NCBI GenBank assembly: GCA_035544315.1
Contig: DATKGB010000163.1
Location: 1 to 5,135 of the forward strand
Reading direction: 5' to 3'
Origin: JALYSX01 sp035544315
Lineage (GTDB): Bacteria; Vulcanimicrobiota; Vulcanimicrobiia; Vulcanimicrobiales; Vulcanimicrobiaceae
Length of the DNA stretch: 5,135 nucleotides
This document shows, piece after piece, positions 1 to 5,135 of this stretch (within the stretch, counting starts at the first letter, position 1; each line of letters begins with the position of its first letter). The position numbers and the translations under genes were made by a program. The notes below the pieces were generated by a model. It saw only the letters and a program-made list of their open reading frames with translations, did not search any database and was not told the DNA's origin.

Positions 1-916
1 CGCCGACGTGATCGTCGGCGTCGGGCGTCCGAGCGACGCGGTGCTGGGCGCCATGCGCGCGGGCGCGGCCGTCGTCGGCTTCTTGGCGCCGTTGGGCGAC
101 CCCGACTACGTGCAACGCTTGGCAGCGCGCGGCGCGACCGCATTTGCAATGGAAACGATCCCGCGCATTTCGCGCGCGCAATCGATGGACGCACTTTCCT
201 CGCAGAACAACATCGCCGGCTACAAAGCCGTGCTGATCGCCGCCTCGCTGCTGCCCAAATTCTTTCCGATGCTGACGACCGCGGCCGGAACGATTCCGCC
301 GGCGAAGGTCTTGGTCATCGGCGCGGGCGTGGCCGGTTTGCAAGCGATCGCGACGGCGCGCCGTTTGGGCGCGGTCGTCAGCGGTTACGACGTTCGCGCC
401 GCCGCCAAAGAACAAGTCCAGTCGCTGGGCGCAACGTTTTTGGAGTTCGACGTCGGCGATGCCGAAGGCAGCGGCGGTTACGCCAAAGAGTTGACGCCAG
501 AGCAAAGCCAAGCGCAACGCACGTTCATGGTCGAGCAAATCGGCCGCAACGACGTGGTGATCACGACCGCGCTGGTTCCCGGGAAGCGCGCGCCCCAGTT
601 GGTCTCGGCCGACGCGGTCGCGGCGATGGCGCCGGGTTCGGTGGTCGTCGATTTAGCGGCCGAAGCCGGCGGCAACTGTGCGTTGACCCAGCCCGGTCAG
701 ACGATCGTTTCACCTAACGGCGTCTCGATCGTCGGTCAAACCAATCTGCCGTCGACGATGCCGCAGCATGCCAGTCAACTCTATTCGCGCAACGTCTATG
801 CGTTGCTCTCGCCGATGATTCGAGAGGGCGCGTTCGCGCCGGATTTCGACGACGAAATCGTGCGCGGCGCCTGCATCGCGCGCGACGGCAAAGTACTGTT
901 GGGAGGACCCGCGTGA
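1..916 (+). CDS. pntAA: Proton-translocating NAD(P) transhydrogenase, alpha subunit 1 (domain I, NAD(H)-binding), 5'-partial
   Basis: This is the peripheral cytoplasmic subunit that binds NAD(H) and passes hydride to NADP+ bound on the beta subunit. The reading frame is open to the left edge, so the GTG at 8 is internal; about 304 residues are visible and, by alignment from memory with the Rhodospirillum rubrum protein, roughly 75 N-terminal residues are missing. Counting from the GTG at 8, the segment IPRISRAQSMDALSSQ (51-66) carries the family's nucleotide/RQD-loop residues; the Arg, Gln, Asp and Ser equivalent to R. rubrum R127, Q132, D135 and S138 are all present. The Rossmann loop GAGVAG is at 105-110. 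A mobile loop with GGYAKEL lies near 156-162; its Tyr is equivalent to R. rubrum Y235. TTALVPGKRAP follows at about 186-196. The protein ends after domain I without membrane helices, so it is the split (alpha1) form and not the fused E. coli PntA. The stop overlaps the next start (GTGA, 913-916). Function is confident; alanine dehydrogenase is related but lacks this context. Confidence 0.95.
   Translation, partial: ADVIVGVGRPSDAVLGAMRAGAAVVGFLAPLGDPDYVQRLAARGATAFAMETIPRISRAQSMDALSSQNNIAGYKAVLIAASLLPKFFPMLTTAAGTIPPAKVLVIGAGVAGLQAIATARRLGAVVSGYDVRAAAKEQVQSLGATFLEFDVGDAEGSGGYAKELTPEQSQAQRTFMVEQIGRNDVVITTALVPGKRAPQLVSADAVAAMAPGSVVVDLAAEAGGNCALTQPGQTIVSPNGVSIVGQTNLPSTMPQHASQLYSRNVYALLSPMIREGAFAPDFDDEIVRGACIARDGKVLLGGPA
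901..907 (+). promoter_or_regulatory. Ribosome binding site for transhydrogenase alpha subunit 2
   Basis: The purine-rich GGGAGGA lies inside the last codons of the alpha 1 gene, five bases before the GTG at 913. It supports the GTG start, which overlaps the previous stop by four bases, and suggests coupled translation of the two alpha subunits. Confidence 0.75.
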
Positions 917-1224
917 CCGACATCAGCCTCTTCCTCGGCCTGCTCACCGTCTTGGTGTTAGCGGTCTTCGTCGGCTTCGAGGTGATCTCGAAAGTCCCAA
1001 CCACGCTGCACACGCCGTTGATGTCGGCGACCAACGCGATTCACGGCATCGTCCTCATCGGCGCGATGGTCGCGATTTCATCGCTGTTCGCAGCCGGGGT
1101 CAACGGCCCGTGGCTCACGGTCGCGGCGACCGCGGCGGTCACGCTGGGCGCGATCAACGTCTTCGGCGGCTTCGCGGTCACCGAACGCATGCTGCAGATG
1201 TTCCGTCGCAAGGATTCCAAATGA
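913..1224 (+). CDS. pntAB: NAD(P) transhydrogenase, alpha subunit 2 (membrane part of domain II)
   Basis: This 103-residue integral membrane subunit forms part of the proton channel together with the beta subunit. About three hydrophobic helices can be seen, near residues 5-23, 43-61 and 67-88. The family's conserved core is clear: EVISKVPTTLHTPLMSATN (23-41), followed by AIHGIV, and NVFGGFAVTERML (82-94) near the C-terminus. The length is normal for the split alpha2 form. His44, in the NAIHG motif, matches the channel histidine of the Thermus thermophilus alpha2 subunit (His42); E. coli PntA has Ser there. The GTG start at 913 is supported by the GGGAGGA site just upstream and by the GTGA overlap with the alpha 1 gene. 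The stop overlaps the beta-subunit start (ATGA, 1221-1224). Identification is firm from motifs and neighbours. Confidence 0.95.
   Translation: MTDISLFLGLLTVLVLAVFVGFEVISKVPTTLHTPLMSATNAIHGIVLIGAMVAISSLFAAGVNGPWLTVAATAAVTLGAINVFGGFAVTERMLQMFRRKDSK
1210..1214 (+). promoter_or_regulatory. Ribosome binding site deciding the beta-subunit start
   Basis: AAGGA is followed by a six-base spacer and the ATG at 1221. This favours 1221 over the upstream in-frame ATG at 1110, whose extra 37 residues are arginine-rich, unlike a transhydrogenase, and would overlap the alpha 2 gene by more than 100 bases. Confidence 0.7.
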
Positions 1225-2624
1225 CCCCAGCGGTAGCGGGCGGCATCGTCGATCTCTTTGCGATCGCGTTATTTATCTTAGGCTTGCACTTTCTCAACAC
1301 GCCGGCGACGGCGCGCTTTGGAAATCGTCTTGCGATGGCCGGCATGGCGATCGCGCTGGTCGCGGCCGGATGGCAGATCTTCGGCGGCGCGTGGTGGGCA
1401 ATCGCCCTGGGCGTCATCGTCGGCGGATCGATCGGCGTGTTTGCGGCGCTGCGCGTCAAGATGACCGCGATGCCGCAGATGGTCGCGCTGTATAACGGCG
1501 CGGGCGGCGGCGCAGCGGCGTTGATCGCCGTGGTCGAGTACTACGTACAGACCGCGGGCGGCACATATCTCAACGACGTGATCAGCGTTTCGCTCGTTCT
1601 TTCCGCGATCATCGGTTCGGTCTCGTTCGCCGGTTCGATCGTCGCATTTCTCAAGCTGCAAGAACTGATGACCGGCAGGCCGATCACCTACCCGGGCCAG
1701 CAGATCGTCAACGGTGCGATCGCGCTAGCGGTCGTCGGGCTAGGCGCGTGGTTCGTCGCGACCGGCGGTCACGCGGCGCCTTGGGATTTCTTGGTATTGC
1801 TCGTCGTTGCGCTCGCACTGGGCGTCTTGTTCGTGCTGCCGATCGGCGGCGCCGATATGCCGGTGGTCATCTCGCTGCTCAATTCGTTCACCGGCTTAGC
1901 CGTCGCGATCGCCGGCTTCGAGATTAATTCGACGCTGCTCATTATCTGTGGAGCGCTCGTCGGCGCGAGCGGCACGCTGCTCACCGTGCTGATGGGTAAG
2001 GCGATGAATCGCTCGCTTACCAATGTGTTGTTCGGCGCGTTCGGTTCCCAAGGCGGCAGCGAGCCCGCAGCCGGCGGTTCGGGCGGACCGCAGAACGTTC
2101 GCAGCGCCTCGGCCGACGACGTCGCGGTGATGCTGGCATACGCCCAGAAGGTGATCATCGTGCCCGGTTACGGTATGGCCGTCGCCCAAGCGCAGCACAG
2201 CGTCAAAGCGTTGGCCGACCAACTCGAAAAGCGCGGCGTGACCGTCAAGTACGCAATTCATCCGGTTGCGGGGCGTATGCCCGGGCACATGAACGTTTTG
2301 CTCGCCGAGGCCAACGTTCCGTATCCTGCGCTGCTCGATATGGAGGACGTCAATCCCGAGTTTCCGACCACCGACGTTGCGCTGGTTATCGGCGCCAACG
2401 ACGTGACCAATCCGGCCGCGCGCAACGTCACGTCGTCACCGATCTACGGCATGCCGATTCTCGACGTCGACAAAGCACGCAACGTGATCGTGCTCAAACG
2501 CTCGATGCGATCGGGCTTTGCGGGCATCGAGAACCCGCTTTACGAGATGGACAACTGTTCGATGCTGTTCGGCGACGCCAAATCCTCGGTCGAAGGTCTC
2601 ACCGCCGCCGTCAAAGCGTTGTAG
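1221..2624 (+). CDS. pntB: NAD(P) transhydrogenase, beta subunit (membrane domain II plus NADP(H)-binding domain III)
   Basis: This 467-residue subunit carries most of the membrane channel and the NADP(H) site, and its length is close to the usual 460-470. Residues 1 to about 265 hold some eight or nine hydrophobic helices, with the conserved MTAMPQMVALYNGAGGG (81-97) and GRPITYPGQQIVNG (152-165). A Gly/Ser/Pro-rich hinge (about 275-291) leads to domain III. There the NADP(H) motifs follow in order: VPGYGMAVAQAQ (314-325), HPVAGRMPGHMN (347-358), VIGANDVTNPAA (389-400), and KRSMRSGFAGIENPLY (426-441). The Asp in IGAND matches E. coli D392. The position equivalent to the E. coli channel residue His91 is Asn92 here, matched by a His in alpha subunit 2. 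The start at 1221 is set by the ATGA overlap and the AAGGA upstream. The gene closes the pnt operon proper, with a Rid-family gene 5 bp downstream. Confidence 0.96.
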   Translation: MTPAVAGGIVDLFAIALFILGLHFLNTPATARFGNRLAMAGMAIALVAAGWQIFGGAWWAIALGVIVGGSIGVFAALRVKMTAMPQMVALYNGAGGGAAALIAVVEYYVQTAGGTYLNDVISVSLVLSAIIGSVSFAGSIVAFLKLQELMTGRPITYPGQQIVNGAIALAVVGLGAWFVATGGHAAPWDFLVLLVVALALGVLFVLPIGGADMPVVISLLNSFTGLAVAIAGFEINSTLLIICGALVGASGTLLTVLMGKAMNRSLTNVLFGAFGSQGGSEPAAGGSGGPQNVRSASADDVAVMLAYAQKVIIVPGYGMAVAQAQHSVKALADQLEKRGVTVKYAIHPVAGRMPGHMNVLLAEANVPYPALLDMEDVNPEFPTTDVALVIGANDVTNPAARNVTSSPIYGMPILDVDKARNVIVLKRSMRSGFAGIENPLYEMDNCSMLFGDAKSSVEGLTAAVKAL

Positions 2625-2629
2625 TCACC

Positions 2630-2996
2630 GTGCCTCGCTCGCGCGTTTCAACCGGCACGCCATGGGAAGAGGCCGTCGGTTATTCGCGCGCCGTGCGGGT
2701 GGGTAATACGATCGCCGTGAGCGGAACGACCGCGCCCGGTGCCGATGCCTACGAACAAACGCGCAACGCGTTTCAGATCATCGCTAGAGCGTTGGCCGAT
2801 GCCGGCGCGTCGCTCGAGGACGTGATCCGCACGCGCATCTTCGTCACCGACATCTCGCAAGGGGGAAGCGATCGGCCGCGCCCACGCCGAAGTTTTCGGC
2901 AAGATCAAACCAGCCTCAACGATGGTCGAAGTTTCGGGTTTGATCTCACCAGAGTGTTTGGTAGAAATCGAAGCCGACGCAATCGTTACGACGTAG
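2630..2996 (+). pseudogene. Rid (YjgF/YER057c/UK114) family protein, frameshifted
   Basis: Rid proteins are small trimers; RidA itself hydrolyses reactive enamine/imine intermediates such as 2-aminoacrylate. From the GTG at 2630 the first 77 codons read as a typical N-terminal half, with PWEEAVGYSRAVRVGN (11-26), IAVSGTT (28-34) and IRTRIFVTDIS (66-76). The frame then changes at a G5 run (2861-2865). Dropping one G restores a normal C-terminal half: EAIGRAHAEVFGKIKPAS, then TMVEVSGLISPECLVEIEADAIV, ending at the TAG at 2994-2996. The joined product would be 121 residues, the normal family size. As written, frame 1 instead runs on to a TGA at 3020-3022 with an arginine-rich nonsense tail. Where RidA has its substrate-binding Arg (PAR), this protein has Ser (PAS), which suggests one of the non-RidA Rid subgroups whose activity is uncertain. 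It starts 5 bp after pntB with no clear Shine-Dalgarno, so it is probably translated by coupling. It may be a real pseudogene or a sequencing error. Confidence 0.85.
2861..2865 (+). other. Frameshift site: five-G homopolymer in the Rid gene
   Basis: The family frame is kept up to the CAA codon at 2858-2860 and resumes with GAA at 2865-2867, so exactly one extra base lies between them. With one G removed the junction reads Q-G-E. From memory of the family, a Trp codon is common at the middle position (as in DIS-x-WE), so the ancestral sequence may have been CAA TGG GAA, which would need T replaced by GG and not only a simple run-length slip. Confidence 0.8.
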
Positions 2997-3031
2997 GCCG
3001 AGCCGCGCCAGTGTCGTGGTGAGCCGCTGTG

Positions 3032-3562
3032 TTAATACGTTCGTTCGGTGCGTTCGTGGGCTTCGCGTGAGAGCCAGGCGAGCATTACGACGAATAGTGG
3101 GAATGCGATGTCGCCGAACCAGAGGATGATGCCGGCGTTGCCGGGTGCGTAGTTGTGCGCGTAGATCATCTCGTGCAGGTGTTGAGCCGCAACCGACCAG
3201 CCGAAAACGAACGCGACGATCGTCGTCGCCAGGCGGAACTCATAACCGCGCCACAGCGACATCAGCGCGACGATCCCCAACGCGACTTCCGCCCAGCCGA
3301 GTTCGTATTCAAACGGGCTGGGTACCCAGCCGATCGACGGCGCCACGATCCACTGCGCATAAGCATGCATCAAACCGGCGTAGATGGAGCCGATTCCCAG
3401 TACGTAAAACAGCATCTCGCCCCACAGCACATAGGATGTCGTCACGACCCGGCGTGCGAAGTGAGCGCGTCGGACTTTGACGATCGTCACGATCAGCGCG
3501 ACGACGAACAAGATGACACCGGTATTGCTGAGGATCCACGTGATGGCGGCGGCGATCGTCAT
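3032..3562 (-). CDS. Small integral membrane protein, DUF6790-like
   Basis: This is a 176-residue hydrophobic protein of unknown function for the cytoplasmic membrane. Five membrane segments can be seen, at about residues 8-29, 44-66, 86-104, 110-128 and 144-165. A basic loop (KVRRAHFARR, 29-38) follows the first helix, and the tail is polar (SREAHERTERTY). Distinctive elements are IGWVPSPFEYELGWAEVALG (77-96) and the histidine-rich QHLHEMIYAHNYAPGNAG (127-144), with an Asp near the last helix (GDIAFP). These agree with my memory of the DUF6790 family pattern (SPFQ-x-E and N-x-APGNAG). I chose the ATG at 3562 over one seven codons upstream because it overlaps the preceding stop as ATGA and has AAGGAG four bases before it. 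It is very likely co-transcribed and translationally coupled with the solute-binding protein gene. No enzymatic or transport role can be assigned; the His/Glu/Asp residues in the membrane could bind a metal or heme, but that is speculation. Confidence 0.8.
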   Translation of the reverse strand: MTIAAAITWILSNTGVILFVVALIVTIVKVRRAHFARRVVTTSYVLWGEMLFYVLGIGSIYAGLMHAYAQWIVAPSIGWVPSPFEYELGWAEVALGIVALMSLWRGYEFRLATTIVAFVFGWSVAAQHLHEMIYAHNYAPGNAGIILWFGDIAFPLFVVMLAWLSREAHERTERTY

Positions 3563-5135
3563 GGCGCTCCTTCCAGCCGCCAATCGGCGGCGTTCCAGGT
3601 CGGCAAAAAGGCGTTGGGCGAGAATCCGCGCAGGCGCGTTCGATACGCGTAGACGTACGATGCGTCAAAGAGGTAGAGGATCGGCACGTCGCGCGCGACG
3701 ATGCGCGCGATCCGGCCGTAGAGCGATTTGCGCGCGCCCTGCGTCGGCGCAGACAATGCGCGCCGCTCGAGCGCGTCGACTTGCGCGTCGCACCAGCGCG
3801 CATAGTTGGAGGCGCCCTTGCAACCAAGGATCGAGGAGTCGTCGGGGTCGGCGCCCATCGTGAACGGAACGTAGGCTACGTCGAAGCCGCCGCTCGCGAG
3901 CGTTCCGACGCGAGGAAGGAACAGTTGTGCGTTGCTGACCGACTTGATGTTCGCATCGAAGCCGCGCGCGCGCAATTCGGCTTGCGCCAGCGTCGCGGTG
4001 CGGACGCCGGTGACCGTTTCGGGAAACTGCACGTAGGTCAACTCCAACGGCTGGCCGCTTTTGCGGCGTATCCCGTCGGGGCCGCGCAGCCAGCCGGCGG
4101 CGTCGAGCAATCGATCCGCACCGGCCGGATCGAAGCCCGGCTCCTTGACGCGCGGATCGAACGCCCATGAAAACTGCGGCTGCAGCATGTCGGTGATGGG
4201 ATAGGCACCCAGCGTGATCTTTTGCGAAATCGTCGCCCGATCGATCGACATCGCAATCGCGCGGCGGACGCGCACGTCGTCATACGGTACGTGCGCGGTG
4301 TTGATGACCAAGCCCGCGACCACCGACGTCGGTACGCTGACGAACGCCACGTCGCCCGAACCCGCGAGTTGGGTCTTCTGCGATGGCGCGATCAAATTCC
4401 AATCCAGCGCGCCTGAACGTAACATCACCAAGTTGGTTTGAGGATTGGGAACGATCCGGATGTCGAGTCGAACGACCGCCGCTTTGCCGCGCCAGTAGAG
4501 TGGGTTGGCCATATAGCTCAGCGCTTCGCCGCGATGCCAAGAAACGAAGGTGAACGGTCCGTCGCCGACGCTCGGCGCGGCATTGAAGGGCGCCTGCGCG
4601 AGCGGCGCTTGCGCGCGCAACACGTGCGCCGGCAAAACGAACTGCGGCGAAAAGCCGTACGAAAAATAGGTCATCACCGCCGGCGCCCACGCGCGACGCA
4701 GGTGAAACACGACGGTGTGCGCATCGGGCGCAGTCGCGCGATCGATCAGGTCGTAGCCTTCGTGCGAGCGGACCGGATTGTTGGGGTCCAGAATCGCGTG
4801 AAGCGTAAACAGCACGTCGGCACTGCTGACCGGCACCCCGTCGTTCCAGCGCACGCCCTTGCGCAAGCGGTAGACGATCGTGCGTCCGTCGGTTGAGACC
4901 CCGCCATTGGCGACGGTCGGAATCTGGGCAAGCAGGGCGGGGACGGGCTTGCCCTTGGGGTCCAGATCGATGAACGGTTCGAAGGCCAGGCGCGCGACCT
5001 GCTGTTCGACCGACGCCGCGTCCTGGTGCAAAAAGAGCGGGTTGAGCGTGCTCGGGTCGGCCGCCAAGTTGAACCGCACCACGTTGGCGGGCTGGCCACT
5101 CGAACCCCCAGGCGGGCTGCAGGCCGCCGGGAGGA
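3559..5135 (-). CDS. ABC transporter solute-binding protein, family 5 (peptide/nickel/oligopeptide type), probable lipoprotein, 5'-partial
   Basis: This is an extracytoplasmic binding protein of the SBP_bac_5 (DppA/OppA/NikA-like) family, which delivers peptides or similar solutes to an ABC permease. The frame is open to the right edge, giving about 524 visible residues; the in-frame GTG at 5080-5082 is internal. Upstream of it the sequence reads L-P-A-A-C followed by SPPGGSSGQPAN, a lipoprotein-like cleavage site and flexible linker with the Cys at 5119-5121; the hydrophobic signal core lies outside the window. Counted from the GTG, family landmarks in order are FNLAADPSTLNPLF (4-17), YRLRKGVRWNDGVPVSSADV (71-90, the family signature), VGDGPFTFVSW (172-182), NPLYWRGK (193-200), LRSGALDW (221-228), VRRAIAMSIDR (272-282), AGWLRGPDG (329-337) and, near the end, RDVPILYLFD (464-473). 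Two Cys (421, 431) may form a disulfide. No permease or ATPase is in the window, so the substrate is unknown. The stop overlaps the downstream membrane-protein start (ATGA). Confidence 0.93.
   Translation of the reverse strand, partial: LPAACSPPGGSSGQPANVVRFNLAADPSTLNPLFLHQDAASVEQQVARLAFEPFIDLDPKGKPVPALLAQIPTVANGGVSTDGRTIVYRLRKGVRWNDGVPVSSADVLFTLHAILDPNNPVRSHEGYDLIDRATAPDAHTVVFHLRRAWAPAVMTYFSYGFSPQFVLPAHVLRAQAPLAQAPFNAAPSVGDGPFTFVSWHRGEALSYMANPLYWRGKAAVVRLDIRIVPNPQTNLVMLRSGALDWNLIAPSQKTQLAGSGDVAFVSVPTSVVAGLVINTAHVPYDDVRVRRAIAMSIDRATISQKITLGAYPITDMLQPQFSWAFDPRVKEPGFDPAGADRLLDAAGWLRGPDGIRRKSGQPLELTYVQFPETVTGVRTATLAQAELRARGFDANIKSVSNAQLFLPRVGTLASGGFDVAYVPFTMGADPDDSSILGCKGASNYARWCDAQVDALERRALSAPTQGARKSLYGRIARIVARDVPILYLFDASYVYAYRTRLRGFSPNAFLPTWNAADWRLEGAP
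3567..3572 (-). promoter_or_regulatory. Ribosome binding site deciding the DUF6790-like start
   Basis: On the minus strand AAGGAG stands four bases before the ATG at 3562, inside the last codons of the solute-binding protein gene. It supports that start over the in-frame ATG at 3583. Confidence 0.7.
5119..5133 (-). other. Probable lipoprotein cleavage site (lipobox-like)
   Basis: The minus-strand codons read L-P-A-A-C, with Cys as the expected lipidated residue and a Ser/Pro/Gly-rich linker after it. Ala at -1 and -2 fits the lipobox, but Pro at -3 and Leu at -4 are slightly off consensus. The signal peptide's charged and hydrophobic parts are beyond the window edge and cannot be checked. 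Confidence 0.6.

Noticed and set aside
1110..1220. N-terminal extension of the beta subunit from the ATG at 1110
   Set aside because: The extra residues are arginine/histidine-rich, are the out-of-frame reading of the alpha 2 gene, and do not resemble any PntB N-terminus; the ATG at 1221 has a ribosome binding site and the ATGA overlap.
2855..2870. Programmed ribosomal frameshifting in the Rid gene
   Set aside because: The run CAAGGGGGAA would need a +1 shift; I see no stop codon or rare-codon stimulator at the site, no evident downstream structure, and the family is not known to use recoding.
2866..3022. The uncorrected C-terminal tail of the Rid frame up to the TGA at 3020-3022
   Set aside because: It is arginine-rich and unlike the family, while the neighbouring frame over the same bases encodes the conserved Rid C-terminal half.
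2997..3031. Bidirectional terminator between the convergent genes
   Set aside because: The 35-bp gap contains a short direct repeat (GAGCCGC at 3000-3006 and 3021-3027) but no inverted repeat with a T tract that I can support.
3155..3652. 165-residue plus-strand open frame opposite the DUF6790-like gene
   Set aside because: It is rich in Arg, Asp and Gln with no recognisable motif, as expected for the antisense shadow of a GC-rich gene; the opposite strand encodes a coherent five-helix membrane protein.

Overview
This is a GC-rich bacterial chromosomal window with very dense gene packing. It holds two convergent gene groups and looks like ordinary metabolic and transport sequence. I see no RNA gene, mobile element, CRISPR array or phage feature. 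The split three-subunit transhydrogenase and the lipoprotein-type solute-binding protein fit a GC-rich environmental bacterium. The general protein style reminds me of soil lineages such as Candidatus Eremiobacterota/WPS-2, but that is a weak guess and the sequence does not prove it.

Left part, + strand (1-2996): an operon for proton-translocating NAD(P) transhydrogenase. It contains alpha subunit 1 (NAD(H)-binding domain I, 5' end cut off by the window), alpha subunit 2 (short membrane subunit) and the beta subunit (membrane domain plus NADP(H)-binding domain III). The genes are joined by 4-nt start/stop overlaps (GTGA and ATGA). The complex sits in the cytoplasmic membrane and couples hydride transfer from NADH to NADP+ with proton entry, supplying NADPH. 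Five bases after the beta-subunit stop comes a Rid-family (YjgF/YER057c/UK114) gene. Its reading frame is broken by one extra base in a run of five G.

Right part, - strand (3032-5135): a family 5 (peptide/nickel-type) ABC solute-binding lipoprotein whose extreme N-terminus lies beyond the window. It overlaps by ATGA a small integral membrane protein resembling the DUF6790 family. The two groups converge, with about 35 bp between the frame-corrected end of the Rid gene and the end of the membrane-protein gene.

The points most worth a second look are the Rid frameshift, the His/Asn arrangement in the transhydrogenase proton channel, the coupling of an orphan solute-binding protein to a DUF6790-like membrane protein, and the lipoprotein N-terminus that a simple ORF call would miss. 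I found no convincing new biological system here.
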